Source: Rhodanobacteraceae bacterium (GTDB taxonomy: Bacteria; Pseudomonadota; Gammaproteobacteria; Xanthomonadales; Rhodanobacteraceae). Taken from it: DNA of 64,000 nucleotides. Positions 53,759 to 63,701 of this stretch are shown here, in pieces; position 1 is the first letter of the stretch; every line of letters starts with the position of its first letter. The stretch lies in NCBI GenBank assembly GCA_030167125.1, contig CP126531.1, positions 682,001-746,000 of the forward strand. The letters run 5' to 3'. The translations under genes and the position numbers were made by a program. The notes below the pieces were generated by a model. It did not search any database. It saw nothing but the letters and a program-made list of their open reading frames with translations, and was not told the DNA's origin.

Positions 53759-54184
53759 CTACTGCAATCTGGTGAGGCGCAAGCTGCCGTCTGACGGTAG
53801 CAAAATGCGCCAAACCTCGCGCTGCCCTCCATTGAGGGTTGTTTCTTGCGATGCCGCGATGTTTGGGCACAAACCACCGCCTGTTTCGAGGCGGAAGAAA
53901 TGTTGGCCAGCAGGGAGGTGAACCGCAATTTGTTCGCCGTGCCTGATAGAAAAGGCTTTGACATTGTCGATGTACATGTCGTGGCTACAGCCTGAGCCAT
54001 AGAACCCCGCGTCGCGCAAAAACACGACAGTGCCACTCGCAGAGCTTGTGGCTGGGCCGACGTAGGATGGCTGGTAAATGCGACTGCTTGGCACATACGC
54101 CGCAGTTGCAGTGGACACCGGAGTGGTGGAGCAACCAGCCAATGCAACCGTTGCCAGAGCGAGACCAATTGCAACGTACCTCAT
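53759..54184 (-). CDS. Small lipoprotein (141 aa), DUF2846-like
   Basis: It starts with a lipoprotein signal (MRYVAIGLALATVALAGCST, lipobox LAGC). The mature part (GTVVFLRDAGFYGSGCSHDMYIDN, AVHLPAGQHFFRLE) resembles DUF2846, in which a short beta domain displays a conserved aromatic and proline-glycine pattern. Function is unknown. The ATG at 54184 follows GGAGG. Confidence 0.75.
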   Translation of the reverse strand: MRYVAIGLALATVALAGCSTTPVSTATAAYVPSSRIYQPSYVGPATSSASGTVVFLRDAGFYGSGCSHDMYIDNVKAFSIRHGEQIAVHLPAGQHFFRLETGGGLCPNIAASQETTLNGGQREVWRILLPSDGSLRLTRLQ

Positions 54185-54278
54185 GATTCCTCCCTCGTCT
54201 AACGCTTCTGCCCCCTGATGTGGGGTGGTACCGGAATCGTCGCGCTGCGCAGGTTGTGTTGTCAACGCAGTGCCAACG

Positions 54279-55133
54279 CTATTCGAACCGCATCGAAAGA
54301 TCGATCGCGCGGACGTGTTTGGTCAGCGCGCCAATGGAAATGCAGTCGACGCCGGTTTCGGCGATCGCGCGCACGCGTTCAAGGTTGACGCTGCCGGAAA
54401 CTTCCAGTGGCACGCAGCCGGCGGCGAGGGCGACGGCGTCGCGCAGCATCGTTTCGGAGAATTCGTCGAGCAGCACGCGGTCGGCGCCGGCTTCGATGGC
54501 TTCGCGCAATTCGTCCAGCGATTCCACTTCGCAGTCGAGGAACACGCCGGGACTGGCCGTGCGCGCGGCGCGGATCGCGTTGGCGACGCCGCCCGCGGCG
54601 GTGACGTGGTTTTCCTTGATCAGGATCGCGTCGTAAAGACCTATGCGATGGTTGTGGCCGCCGCCGCAGCGCACCGCGTATTTCTGCGCGAGGCGCAGGC
54701 CCGGAATGGTCTTGCGCGTGTCCAGGATCTTCGCGCGCGTGCCGGCGACGGCATCGACGTAGGTGCGCGTGACTGTGGCGGTGCCGGAAAGCGTTTGCAG
54801 GAAGTTGAGCGCGTTGCGTTCGCCCGCGACCAGCGCGCGCGCGTTGCCTTCCAGTTCGCACAGCACGGCATCGGCGGCGATGCGATCGCCGTCATGATGA
54901 TGCCAATGGATGCGCACGTCCGGATCGAGCTGGCGAAAGCATTCGTCCGCCCACGGCGCGCCGGCCAGCACGGCGGCTTCGCGGCTGACGATGCGTGCGC
55001 GGGCACGCGCGGCGGGATCGATCAGCGCGGCGGTGACGTCGCCGCTGCCGATGTCTTCGGCCAGCGCGCGCGCGGCATCGGCGTGGATGACTTCCTGCGG
55101 GGGCGGCTGCGGCCGCGGGGCGGCGTCACTCAT
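54279..55133 (-). CDS. nadC: Nicotinate-nucleotide pyrophosphorylase (quinolinate phosphoribosyltransferase)
   Basis: NadC turns quinolinate and PRPP into nicotinate mononucleotide in NAD synthesis. The 284-residue protein has the N-terminal [15 protein letters not shown], the [20 protein letters not shown] segment, and the [42 protein letters not shown] core. The C-terminal barrel follows with [29 protein letters not shown]. The start overlaps the DUF1631 gene stop (ATGA). Confidence 0.97.
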   Translation of the reverse strand: MSDAAPRPQPPPQEVIHADAARALAEDIGSGDVTAALIDPAARARARIVSREAAVLAGAPWADECFRQLDPDVRIHWHHHDGDRIAADAVLCELEGNARALVAGERNALNFLQTLSGTATVTRTYVDAVAGTRAKILDTRKTIPGLRLAQKYAVRCGGGHNHRIGLYDAILIKENHVTAAGGVANAIRAARTASPGVFLDCEVESLDELREAIEAGADRVLLDEFSETMLRDAVALAAGCVPLEVSGSVNLERVRAIAETGVDCISIGALTKHVRAIDLSMRFE

Positions 55134-57451
55134 GTCGCCGACGGTTGGGCCGCCTGCGTCTTGCGCAGGCGATCGACGATGGCGTCCAGTGCGCGATCGA
55201 ACAGCGGCACTTCTTCCAGGATCATCGCGCGGTTGTCGTGCAGTTCGGTCGCCAGTTGCACCGCGGTGCGGTCGGCCACTTTCAGGCCGCGGCGATTGAC
55301 GAACAGGTACTTGCCGCTGATCGGGCTGATCCACGACAGCTTGGCGCGCTCGCGCGTGCCGGTCTCGTCGATGAACTCCACCCAGTCGCCGACCTTCAGG
55401 TCGCGCACGGCCTGAAGCGATCCCGCATCGATGTTGACCGACATGTCGTCGGGATCGAAATCGTCGACGTCCGGCGCGCCGTCGGTGATCGCGGGCTGCG
55501 CATCCGGCGCGACGCCGAGCACGACTTCCGGATCGATGGCCGGCGCGGGTGCCTGCACGGCCGGCGCGGCTTCGCCCAGTTGCTGGCGCCAGAACTTGCG
55601 CAGTTCGTCCAGCAGGCGCTCGATGTCGGGCTCCTGGAAGGCGACGGTGGCTAATCCTTCGCGCAGGTGTTTCTCGATGGATGGCAGCGCGTTCTTGTAT
55701 TGCTGGCGCGCGGCGTCGCCGTGCGGCACTTCGGCCGTGGCGACGAAGTCGTCCACGAAGTGCACGGCGGCGCGGAACTCGGCGGAGTCCGGCCCCTGGC
55801 GCAACACGATCAGCACCAGGTAGTTGGCCCACGGTCTCGTGAGCACGCCGCGCAGCAGGGTGGGCAGGTTGCGGTCGTTGATGCGCGAGAGAATTTCCTG
55901 CGCGGCATGGCGGCGCGCATTCTGCAGGCGTTCGCGGCCGCGCGCGGCTTCGGTGGCGCGGCTTTCGGCCAGTTCGGCGCGCTTGCGGTTCTGTTCGACG
56001 AACTGGGTGAACTCGGCGAGCTTGCGCTCGAACACGCCGACGTCGTCGTCGAAATCCTGCAGCAAGGCTTCGACGGTGGTTTTCACTTTTTCGAACAGGC
56101 GATGGTCGCGGTCGGATTCCTCCGACCAGCCCTTGGCGGCGTCGGCCAACTGGTCGAGCAGCTTGCGCGCGGGGTGCGACGAGTGCGCGAACATGCGCCG
56201 GTCGAGGATCGCGACTTTCAAGTACGGAATCTGCAGGCGCGCCAGCAGCACCTGCATCGGCGCCGGGATGGTGTGGTCCTGCAGGATGTATTCGAACAGC
56301 ATGCCGACGAGGTCGATGGTGTCCTCGTCGCTGCCGGAAACGTTCGCGTGCGCGGCGCCCGACAGGCGCTGGATCTGCGCCATCAACTCGTCCTTCAGAT
56401 GCTGCACCATCTCCGCCGCGGCGGTGGTGTCGATGGCGGCGGGCAACGCCGGCAGCGGGCGCGATTCGCCCTGCAGCAAGGTGAGTGCGCCCAGCAGTTC
56501 GGCCGGCGTCAGCGACGCGCCGCCCGACACATGGTTGCCGTCGGGGCGCTCGGCGTGGCGGCGCGCGGCCAGCAGCGAGGTGAGTTGCTGCATCAATTCC
56601 TGGTGCAATTCGTCGGCGATCGTGTCGGTGCCCACGTAGGCCGGCATGCCGTCGGGTTCGGCGGTGGCAGCCGCCGCGCGCGATGCGCGTACCGCAGCCT
56701 GCGGCGCGCCGGGCCGCCGCAGCACGGTCGGATGGTGCAACTGCGGCAGCACGCCGGCCTGCACCAGCCGCACGTTGACGTCGTGGTACAGCGTGTCGAG
56801 TGCCTTCAGCACGTAGCGCTCGAACATCTTCAGGATGATCAGCCGCACGCGGATGTTGACGTCGATGAGTTCGCCCAGCGCTTCGCGGAAGGCTTCGGTC
56901 AACGCGTTCGGACCCAGCGGATTGGTGGCGCTGAGCGTGGTGCGCCCGCCGCTCAGCACCGACAGCCGCTGGTTCAGCGCCATCAGCGCCGCCGACAAAC
57001 GCGCGTCGGCCTTGGCGACCATGCTGGAAACCGCCAGCGATTCCTCGAGTTCGCGATCATCGACCAGGCTCAATTCGCCGCTGGCCGAAAACGCGCGCTG
57101 CGTTTCACTGGTGCGCGGCGGACGGCCTGCCGCGAAATCGGCGAAGCCGCGCGCGACGCGTTCGCCGAACATGCGTTCGATGCGCGGGCGCTTCTTGCGC
57201 GTCTCGCGCATGCCGTCGAAGTATTCGGTCTGGCTGGCGTTGCTCTCGGCTTTCTCGGCGAGGTCGAACAGCGTGTCGTCGACGTTGTCGAGCAGCTCGG
57301 CGACCAGGTTGCCGGTTTCCTTCAGCGTCATTTCGCGCACGGCCACCAGCAAGCCGCCGACGTGTTCCTGGCCGGCTTCGGGCACGCGCGAACCGATGTC
57401 CACCACCTTCTTGTCCGGATCGGCGTGCGGGTCGGGCGAGATCGGGGTCAT
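55130..57451 (-). CDS. DUF1631 family protein (773 aa)
   Basis: This large cytoplasmic protein of unknown function is common in Xanthomonadales and other Proteobacteria, where it is sometimes annotated thymidine phosphorylase-like without proof. It is mostly helical, with charged coiled-coil segments in the second half ([30 protein letters not shown]). Near the C-terminus a small beta domain ([45 protein letters not shown]) resembles a PilZ-like fold. The ATG at 57451 is preferred over the ATG at 57514, which would add a non-conserved stretch. It overlaps nadC. Confidence 0.85.
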   Translation of the reverse strand: MTPISPDPHADPDKKVVDIGSRVPEAGQEHVGGLLVAVREMTLKETGNLVAELLDNVDDTLFDLAEKAESNASQTEYFDGMRETRKKRPRIERMFGERVARGFADFAAGRPPRTSETQRAFSASGELSLVDDRELEESLAVSSMVAKADARLSAALMALNQRLSVLSGGRTTLSATNPLGPNALTEAFREALGELIDVNIRVRLIILKMFERYVLKALDTLYHDVNVRLVQAGVLPQLHHPTVLRRPGAPQAAVRASRAAAATAEPDGMPAYVGTDTIADELHQELMQQLTSLLAARRHAERPDGNHVSGGASLTPAELLGALTLLQGESRPLPALPAAIDTTAAAEMVQHLKDELMAQIQRLSGAAHANVSGSDEDTIDLVGMLFEYILQDHTIPAPMQVLLARLQIPYLKVAILDRRMFAHSSHPARKLLDQLADAAKGWSEESDRDHRLFEKVKTTVEALLQDFDDDVGVFERKLAEFTQFVEQNRKRAELAESRATEAARGRERLQNARRHAAQEILSRINDRNLPTLLRGVLTRPWANYLVLIVLRQGPDSAEFRAAVHFVDDFVATAEVPHGDAARQQYKNALPSIEKHLREGLATVAFQEPDIERLLDELRKFWRQQLGEAAPAVQAPAPAIDPEVVLGVAPDAQPAITDGAPDVDDFDPDDMSVNIDAGSLQAVRDLKVGDWVEFIDETGTRERAKLSWISPISGKYLFVNRRGLKVADRTAVQLATELHDNRAMILEEVPLFDRALDAIVDRLRKTQAAQPSAT

Positions 57452-57564
57452 CGAAAAAAACCTGATCGCTGAATGGAAGGCGGGCCGCACAGTATGCGCC
57501 GGCGCGTTCAGCATAACGTGAAGCCGCTCACAGGGCTGATTTCACGCGGGCCGGCGCCCGCGGA

Positions 57565-57831
57565 TTACCCCGGAAAATCGCTGAGTTGCAGGGTGCCGAT
57601 GCCTTCCTCGGCCAGCATCACGGGGATGTCGTCCTCGATCCGGTACACCACCTTGCGGTCGGTGGTGATGAGCCCGGCGGCCAGCGGCGAGGCCACCTTC
57701 TGGCCGGCCACCGTATCCAGGGTCCCCGCCGCGATCGCGCGGTTCAAGGCGTCCAGTTCGTCGCGCCGCAGCGGGCGTACCGGCGTCTTGGTGACCGGGT
57801 CGCAGAGGATGTCCAGCAATCGCTTGTCCAT
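57565..57831 (-). CDS. Trm112 family protein
   Basis: This 88-residue protein matches the bacterial Trm112/YcaR-like family: [20 protein letters not shown] at the start and [19 protein letters not shown] near the end. Trm112 proteins act as small partners of methyltransferases in other kingdoms; bacterial members are less clear. Only one cysteine of the usual zinc set is seen, so it may not bind zinc. It is divergent from purE, 35 bases apart. Confidence 0.85.
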   Translation of the reverse strand: MDKRLLDILCDPVTKTPVRPLRRDELDALNRAIAAGTLDTVAGQKVASPLAAGLITTDRKVVYRIEDDIPVMLAEEGIGTLQLSDFPG

Positions 57832-57866
57832 GCCGCGTACAATACCCGTTTTGCGCCGGTGAGACC

Positions 57867-58424
57867 ATGCGGAAATCGACGGTCGCGCCCCGGGTCGGGG
57901 TGGTGATGGGTTCGCGTTCGGACTGGGAAACGATGCGGCACGCCGCCGACATGCTGGCGTCGCTGGGCATCGAACACGAAGTCGAAGTGGTCTCCGCGCA
58001 TCGCACGCCGGACAAGCTGTTCGCCTACGCCGAAGGCGCGGCCGCGCGCGGCATCGAAGTGATCATCGCGGGCGCCGGCGGCGCCGCGCACCTGCCGGGC
58101 ATGCTCGCCGCGAAAACGCGCTTGCCCGTGCTGGGCGTGCCGGTGCAGTCGCGCGCATTGAAAGGATTGGATTCGCTGCTGTCGATCGCACAGATGCCGG
58201 CCGGCGTGCCAGTGGGCACGCTGGCGATCGGCGAAGCCGGTGCGAAGAACGCCGGGCTGCTCGCGGCCGCGATCGTGGCGCTGCACGACAGCAAGGTCGC
58301 GCGTACACTCGATCAATTCCGCGATGGGCAAACCGAAGAGGTGCTGCACCATTCCGATCCGCGCCTCACGCCGCCGCATCCGGCGCCGGTGGCTGCATCA
58401 CGAAAACGTGGCGCGCGCTCTTGA
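57867..58424 (+). CDS. purE: N5-carboxyaminoimidazole ribonucleotide mutase PurE
   Basis: PurE moves the carboxyl group in purine synthesis (N5-CAIR to CAIR). The 185-residue protein shows [56 protein letters not shown] and [21 protein letters not shown]. Its C-terminal tail ([18 protein letters not shown]) is longer than usual. purK follows, in the usual order. Confidence 0.97.
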   Translation: MRKSTVAPRVGVVMGSRSDWETMRHAADMLASLGIEHEVEVVSAHRTPDKLFAYAEGAAARGIEVIIAGAGGAAHLPGMLAAKTRLPVLGVPVQSRALKGLDSLLSIAQMPAGVPVGTLAIGEAGAKNAGLLAAAIVALHDSKVARTLDQFRDGQTEEVLHHSDPRLTPPHPAPVAASRKRGARS

Positions 58425-58429
58425 CTTGC

Positions 58430-58588
58430 TCCCTCTCCCCCAACCGCTTTTGGGTTGGGGGAGAGGGTTGGGGTGAGGGGGTTGACCTCTCGCGTTGTCG
58501 AAGCGCTTCGATAAAACCGAAGGGTTTCCCCCTCACCCCTTGCCCTCTCCCCCAAACGATGAAGCCGTTTGGGGGAGAGGGGGAGTTG
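58430..58588. repeat. Nested palindromic repeats between purE and purK
   Basis: Two hairpins, CCCTCTCCCCCAACC facing GGTTGGGGGAGAGGG (from 58431) and CCCTCTCCCCCAAAC facing GTTTGGGGGAGAGGG (from 58543), lie in tandem. The outer parts (TTGGGGTGAGGGGG and CCCCTCACCCCTT) also pair with each other. It is a composite REP-like unit in the middle of an operon and could shape purK mRNA levels. Confidence 0.8.
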
Positions 58589-58620
58589 GTGCCGTGCCGG
58601 TTCGTTCAATGGAGGATCAT

Positions 58621-59784
58621 GTGAAGGCGGGTGTCGAAGCACATCAGACGCTTGGTGTTCTGGGCGGCGGTCAGTTGGCACGCATGATGGTGCTGGCCGG
58701 CACGCCGCTGGGCGTGCGCTTCCGCATCGTCGATCCGGCGGTCGACGCCTGCGCGGGGCAGATCGCGCCGCTGCTCGGCGTGGACTGGAATGCGCTGGAC
58801 GAGCTGGAACCGTTCGCGCGCGAGATCGACGCGGCCACTTTCGATTTCGAGAACGTGCCCGCCGCGACCGCCGAATGGCTGACCGCGCACACGCGCGTCG
58901 CGCCCAACGCGTTGTCGCTCGCGACCGCGCAGGATCGCGTGCTGGAAAAAACGCTGTTCCGCGAATGCGGTTTGGCGACCGCCGAGTTTGCCGATGTCGC
59001 GACACGCGCTGACCTGGCCGCAGCGCTCACGCGCATCGGCGCACCGGCAATCCTGAAGACGCGCCGCGAGGGTTACGATGGCAAGGGCCAATTCCGCATC
59101 AAGTCATTGGCGGATGCCGATGCCGCGTGGGATTCATTGGGCGCGCAGGCCGCGACGCGCGGGCTGATCCTGGAAGGTTTCGTCGACTTCGATTTCGAGG
59201 CTTCGGTCGTCGCGGTGCGCGCGGCCGACGGCGAGTTCCGCGCGTGGCCGGTGACGCGCAACTGGCACGTCGATGGCATTCTTTCCGCCAGCCTTGCACC
59301 CGCCGTTCGCGGCGAGGCGATCCAGAAGGCTGCGTTCGCACATGCACGCGCGATCGCCGAAAAACTCGATTACGTCGGCGTGTTCGCGATGGAACTGTTC
59401 GTGAAGAACGGCGAACTGCTCGGCAACGAGATGGCGCCGCGCGTGCACAACTCCGGGCACTGGACCATCGAAGGCGCGGTGACCTCGCAGTTCGAGAACC
59501 ACGTGCGCGCGGTGCTGGGCATGCCGCTGGGCGACACCTCCGCGCGCTTTCCGTCTTGCATGCTCAACTGGATCGGGGAGTTGCCCGATCGCGACAGGAT
59601 GCTCGCGATCCCCGGCACACATTGGCACGACTACGGCAAGTCGCCGCGCCCGGGCCGCAAGGTCGGCCACGCGACCGTGTGCGCGCCGGACGCGGCGACG
59701 CTGGCGTCGCGCCTCGAACAAGTCGGCCACGCGCTTGGACGCGAAGCACAAGTCGCGCCCGTTATCGACGCGTTGGCTCGATAG
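58621..59784 (+). CDS. purK: N5-carboxyaminoimidazole ribonucleotide synthase PurK
   Basis: PurK makes N5-CAIR from AIR, ATP and bicarbonate; PurE then converts it. This ATP-grasp protein shows TLGVLGGGQLARMMVLAGTPLG, KTRREGYDGKGQFRIKS, EGFVDFDFEASVVAVRAADGE and NEMAPRVHNSGHWTIEGAVTSQFENHVRAVLG. GGAGG at 58611-58615 sits five bases before a GTG at 58621, giving 387 residues. The ATG at 58609 is an alternative, four residues earlier. Upstream in-frame codons lie in the palindromic repeat. Confidence 0.95.
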   Translation: MKAGVEAHQTLGVLGGGQLARMMVLAGTPLGVRFRIVDPAVDACAGQIAPLLGVDWNALDELEPFAREIDAATFDFENVPAATAEWLTAHTRVAPNALSLATAQDRVLEKTLFRECGLATAEFADVATRADLAAALTRIGAPAILKTRREGYDGKGQFRIKSLADADAAWDSLGAQAATRGLILEGFVDFDFEASVVAVRAADGEFRAWPVTRNWHVDGILSASLAPAVRGEAIQKAAFAHARAIAEKLDYVGVFAMELFVKNGELLGNEMAPRVHNSGHWTIEGAVTSQFENHVRAVLGMPLGDTSARFPSCMLNWIGELPDRDRMLAIPGTHWHDYGKSPRPGRKVGHATVCAPDAATLASRLEQVGHALGREAQVAPVIDALAR

Positions 59785-59800
59785 CTGTTGGTGCTTTGCT

Positions 59801-59916
59801 CGTCATTCCGGAGCGGGCCGCAGGCCCGAATCCGGAATCGGTTTGAGCCGTGATACGAACTGCGCTACCGATTCCGGGTTCTGCCCGCGAATGGCGCGGG
59901 CAGCCCCGGAATGACG
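59801..59916. repeat. Long palindromic repeat, family C, between purK and ggt
   Basis: CGTCATTCCGG (59801-59811) and CCGGAATGACG (59906-59916) are perfect ends. Inside, GGCCGCAGGCC and GCCCGCGAATGGCGCGGGC form side hairpins. It is the longest intact copy of family C in the window. Confidence 0.85.
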
Positions 59917-59958
59917 AGAATCAGAACGTACCGAACTGTTCCTTGAGGGATGTTGTTC

Positions 59959-61740
59959 ATGCGGAACTTCCATAGCGCCATTCTGACCCTCTGCCTGGTA
60001 GCGGGCAGTGCGATAACTGCAGCCAGCGCATTCGCTCAGCCACAGGACACCCACGCCGCCCAGGACGGCCCACTGCAGGCGAATGTGCGGGCCAACGCGC
60101 AGCCTGTGCGTCCCGACGAACCGCTGATCACCGCGAAGCACGGCATGGTCGTCAGCGCGCAGCATCTTGCGACGCAGGTCGGCGTCGACATCCTTAAGAA
60201 AGGCGGCAATGCGGTCGATGCCGCGGTTGCGGTGGGTTACGCGCTGGCGGTGGTGCATCCGTGCTGCGGCAACATCGGCGGCGGCGGTTTCATGACGCTG
60301 CACCTCGCCGACGGCAGCAATCTGTTCCTCGACTTCCGCGAAAAGGCGCCGCTGGCCGCGACGCCCGCCATGATGCGCAACGCTGCCGGCAAGGTGGTGA
60401 AGGGCCGCAGCACCAAGACTTATCTCGGCGTCGGCGTGCCCGGCACCGTGATGGGTTTCGACGAGGCGCTGAAGAAATACGGCTCGATGAGCCGCGCGCA
60501 GGTGATGGCGCCCGCTATCAAGCTCGCGAAAGAGGGCTACGTGCTGCAGCCGGGCGACGTTCGCATCCTCGATACGTCCACCGACTATTTCAAGTTGTAC
60601 CCCAACGTCGCCGCTATCTTCCTCGACAACGGCCAGCCGCTGAAAGCGGGGCAGGTGCTGAAGCAGCCACAGCTCGCGCACACGCTGGAACTGATCGCGA
60701 AGGACGGAACGCGCGCGTTCTACGACGGCCCGATCGCCGCCGCGGTGGTGAAGGCGAGCGAAGCCAACCACGGCCTGCTGACGCTGAAGGATTTCAAGGC
60801 CTACACCGTGCAATGGGAAAAACCCATCGAGTGCGGCTACCACGGCTACACGATCTATTCGGCGCCGCCGCCGAGTTCGGGCGGCACCACGATCTGCGAG
60901 ACGCTGCAGATCATCGAGCCGTATCCGTTCGCGCAATGGGGATTCCATTCCGCGAAGAGCACGCATTACTTCATCGAAGCCGAGCGCCGCGCCTTCGCCG
61001 ACCGCAACACCTATCTCGGCGATCCGGCGTTCGTGCACAACCCGATCGCGAAACTGCTTTCCGCCGAACACGCCGCCGAACTGCGCGCCGGCATCCAGCC
61101 CGGCAAGGCCACGCCGTCATCGGAGGTGCAGGGCAGCCTCGGCCCCTACCAGGCCACCAACACCACGCATTACTCGGTGGTGGACGGCAAGGGCAACGCG
61201 GTCGCGGTCACCTACACCGTCAACAGTTATTTCGGGATCAAGCAGATCGCGGGCGACACCGGATTCTTCCTCAACAACGAGATGGATGATTTCACGTCCA
61301 AACCCGGCGTGCCCAACCAGTTCGGCCTCGTGCAGGGCCAAGCCAACCAGATCGAACCCGGCAAGCGCCCGCTGAGTTCGATGAGCCCGACCGTCGTGAT
61401 GCACGACGGCAAACTCGTGATGGTCACCGGCAGCCCCGGCGGTTCCACCATCATTTCCACCACGATGGAAAGCATCCTCAACGTGATCGAGTACGGCATG
61501 GACGTGAAGCAGGCCATCGCCGCGCCGCGCATCCACATGCAGTGGTACCCGGACGAAATCTTCGCCGAACCCGGCGCGTTCACGCCCACGGTGCAATCGG
61601 CGTTGCAGGCGATGGGCTACAAGATCCGCGGCATACGGCAGATGGGCGACATCGCAGCGATCGTGGTGAACCCGAAAACCGGCATGCTCGAAAGCGTCAA
61701 CGATCCGCGCTATCCGGCGGGGGCGGCGGCGGGGTATTGA
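59959..61740 (+). CDS. ggt: Gamma-glutamyltransferase
   Basis: This periplasmic enzyme cuts glutathione and other gamma-glutamyl compounds. The 593-residue precursor has a signal peptide ending near ASAFA and the large-subunit motifs HGMVVSAQHLATQVGVDILKKGGNAVDAAVAVG and CCGNIGGGGFM. The nucleophile threonine opens the small subunit (ATNTTHYSVVD, self-cleavage expected before a TTHYS threonine). PLSSMSPTVV and GSPGGSTIISTTMESILNVIE also match. The ATG at 59959 has GAGGGA eight bases upstream; the ATG at 59950 overlaps that site. Confidence 0.95.
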   Translation: MRNFHSAILTLCLVAGSAITAASAFAQPQDTHAAQDGPLQANVRANAQPVRPDEPLITAKHGMVVSAQHLATQVGVDILKKGGNAVDAAVAVGYALAVVHPCCGNIGGGGFMTLHLADGSNLFLDFREKAPLAATPAMMRNAAGKVVKGRSTKTYLGVGVPGTVMGFDEALKKYGSMSRAQVMAPAIKLAKEGYVLQPGDVRILDTSTDYFKLYPNVAAIFLDNGQPLKAGQVLKQPQLAHTLELIAKDGTRAFYDGPIAAAVVKASEANHGLLTLKDFKAYTVQWEKPIECGYHGYTIYSAPPPSSGGTTICETLQIIEPYPFAQWGFHSAKSTHYFIEAERRAFADRNTYLGDPAFVHNPIAKLLSAEHAAELRAGIQPGKATPSSEVQGSLGPYQATNTTHYSVVDGKGNAVAVTYTVNSYFGIKQIAGDTGFFLNNEMDDFTSKPGVPNQFGLVQGQANQIEPGKRPLSSMSPTVVMHDGKLVMVTGSPGGSTIISTTMESILNVIEYGMDVKQAIAAPRIHMQWYPDEIFAEPGAFTPTVQSALQAMGYKIRGIRQMGDIAAIVVNPKTGMLESVNDPRYPAGAAAGY

Positions 61741-61841
61741 TTCGATCCATCAAGCGATTGCTGCATCGCTCATATCTCCTCCTCCGATGTCGAGCCAGAG
61801 TCAAGCGGCACGAACGGAGGCGCGTCCGCGTGAACGAATAG

Positions 61842-62726
61842 CTAAGAATCCATGGAATGCCGCGCCTCGTACTCGTCTTTCGTCATGTTGTACATGACAA
61901 ATTGCGTTGGCTTTCTTTCGGCTTCCCAAACGAACCCTTTGCGGTCCGGAGTCAAACCGCTAGCAGCGTCCACAAGCTCCATTTCGAGTGGAGCAAATTG
62001 CATCTTCCTCCCAACTCGCACAATTATGCAACAGACATTATGGTAGAGCTTATCTGAAGGATAAGGTTTCACGCCAAAATTAACGCCACCAAGATCCCTT
62101 GCGCTTGGAAAGGTAATACCATCTGCGCCGACGTGATCATATAGGAGATCGCGAAGGGACCTGCTGTGAAGATAGTTATTATTGCGTGCTTCCCTGTTTG
62201 ATATTACGTGAGCGAGGAAGTTATCTATAAGCAAGCACATCTGTCGCTCTTCAAATGACATTTTGTGAATAAGTTTACGAACAGTGCCTCCTGGGTCTGT
62301 CCCATTGAACGAAGTATAGCCGCGCTTATAAACGCTCTGGTATTCACCAAGACAAATGAGCCGCAGTACTCCGTTCGGGACAATGCGAAATCCCGCAATC
62401 TGAACAAGTTGTCCCTCTTTGGGAAGAACTTCCGCAACGGCAGTTTCTATGTTGCTAGACGCGTAAAAGTACGGCTCGCCGACATCGTTTAGTCGGCCAG
62501 GCCTAGCTATGACGTTGGCAGGTGGGTAGTCGATTTCGTTAAGCAGACCAAAACGATCATTTTCAATGATTCTCGCGCGCCAATGTGTCGATGAACGCCC
62601 TATTCCGAAAGATAAAATCTTATATTCATTTAGCAAAGGTGAGACGGCCGCCTGAAAGTCACTGCGGGTATCAGATGCGAGGGCTTTCCCGGTTAGTTCT
62701 TCGCAACCGTCAAGGGTGAGCATCAA
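61842..62726 (-). CDS. RES-domain protein, possible NAD-degrading toxin without partner
   Basis: This 294-residue protein has a RES-like domain: RSSTHWRARIIE with the first conserved arginine, then ARPGRLNDVGEPYFYASSNIETAVAEVLP with the second arginine and the Tyr/Ser/Glu pattern. RES toxins degrade NAD and normally pair with an Xre-type antitoxin, but no such gene is seen on either side. The flanks around the RES core are longer than in simple toxins. GC content is far below the rest of the window (about one third in the line from 62221), which indicates recent transfer. The toxin role is inference from the domain. Confidence 0.7.
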   Translation of the reverse strand: MMLTLDGCEELTGKALASDTRSDFQAAVSPLLNEYKILSFGIGRSSTHWRARIIENDRFGLLNEIDYPPANVIARPGRLNDVGEPYFYASSNIETAVAEVLPKEGQLVQIAGFRIVPNGVLRLICLGEYQSVYKRGYTSFNGTDPGGTVRKLIHKMSFEERQMCLLIDNFLAHVISNREARNNNYLHSRSLRDLLYDHVGADGITFPSARDLGGVNFGVKPYPSDKLYHNVCCIIVRVGRKMQFAPLEMELVDAASGLTPDRKGFVWEAERKPTQFVMYNMTKDEYEARHSMDS

Positions 62727-62794
62727 TACTTAGTTCTATTTTGCCCTAGATTGGGCGATGACAAGATGTTCCTGCTGCGACTTTCGGCTGTCAA

Positions 62795-63631
62795 TCAGTG
62801 ACCGGCCACCACAAACCACGCAACCGCCGCGATGACGTTGTTGGTCGCGTGCAGCGTGATCGACGGCCACAGCGAGCGCGTGCGCACGCGCAGCCATGCC
62901 GATGCCAGGCCCAGGATGACCAGGGCGGGCACGGGGTACCAGGCGAACTTGAAATCCGGCAGGTGCACGCAGCCGAATACGACGGCGCTCGCCAGCATGG
63001 CCCAGCCAATAGGCATGCGGCTGGCGAGGCCGGACAGCAGTACGCCGCGGAATACCAGTTCCTCGACGAACGGCGCGACGCACACGACCAGCAGCGCCAG
63101 CAGCAGGCGCATGCCGACCGAAACATTGCCGGCGAGCAGCGAAACATCCTGGTTGACTTCCTGATGTCCGGCGAGCAGGTACGTGAGTGGTCCGCCCAGC
63201 AGCAACACGGCGGCGCCGAGCAGCACCGCGATCAGGTAGGCGTGTTTTTTCGCGGGCGGCGTGAATCCGAATCCCGGCAAATCCGCACGCGACCATTGCG
63301 CGCGCCAGAACTGGCGGATCAGCAGGATCATCACCAGAGCCGCGGCGGCGATCGTGGCCACGATGAAAATGACGCGCGTGTCGGGATTCGCCATCAGCGC
63401 CTGCATGACGGCCTTGGCGTCGGGCGGCGCGCGATGGTGCAGGCCGGCGTCGAACGCGGCCCTGAACATCAGCACGAAACCGGCGATCACGCCGAACAGG
63501 ATGCCGAGGCCGAATTGCAGCAGAAAGTACAGCGCGACGATGCCGAGGCCGCTCCAGACGCCGGGACGTTTTTCCACGGGCTGTGCGGTAGCGGTGGGAA
63601 CAGCCGGGGTGCTTTTCGTGGGCAAATCCAT
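62795..63631 (-). CDS. CPBP-family intramembrane metalloprotease
   Basis: This 278-residue membrane protein has about seven hydrophobic segments. The CPBP/Abi motifs are EELVFRG (EExxxR), then FGCVHLPDF and LHATNNVIAAVAWF, each with the histidine needed for catalysis. CPBP proteases cut prenylated or membrane peptides, and some protect against bacteriocins. No bacteriocin gene is seen nearby. Confidence 0.9.
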   Translation of the reverse strand: MDLPTKSTPAVPTATAQPVEKRPGVWSGLGIVALYFLLQFGLGILFGVIAGFVLMFRAAFDAGLHHRAPPDAKAVMQALMANPDTRVIFIVATIAAAALVMILLIRQFWRAQWSRADLPGFGFTPPAKKHAYLIAVLLGAAVLLLGGPLTYLLAGHQEVNQDVSLLAGNVSVGMRLLLALLVVCVAPFVEELVFRGVLLSGLASRMPIGWAMLASAVVFGCVHLPDFKFAWYPVPALVILGLASAWLRVRTRSLWPSITLHATNNVIAAVAWFVVAGH

Positions 63632-63701
63632 GCAATCCGAAGCGATGGAAAGACAGCGCGCACTCTAGCAGCGCGATGGATTGCGCCACGACGCGCTTCG
63701 G

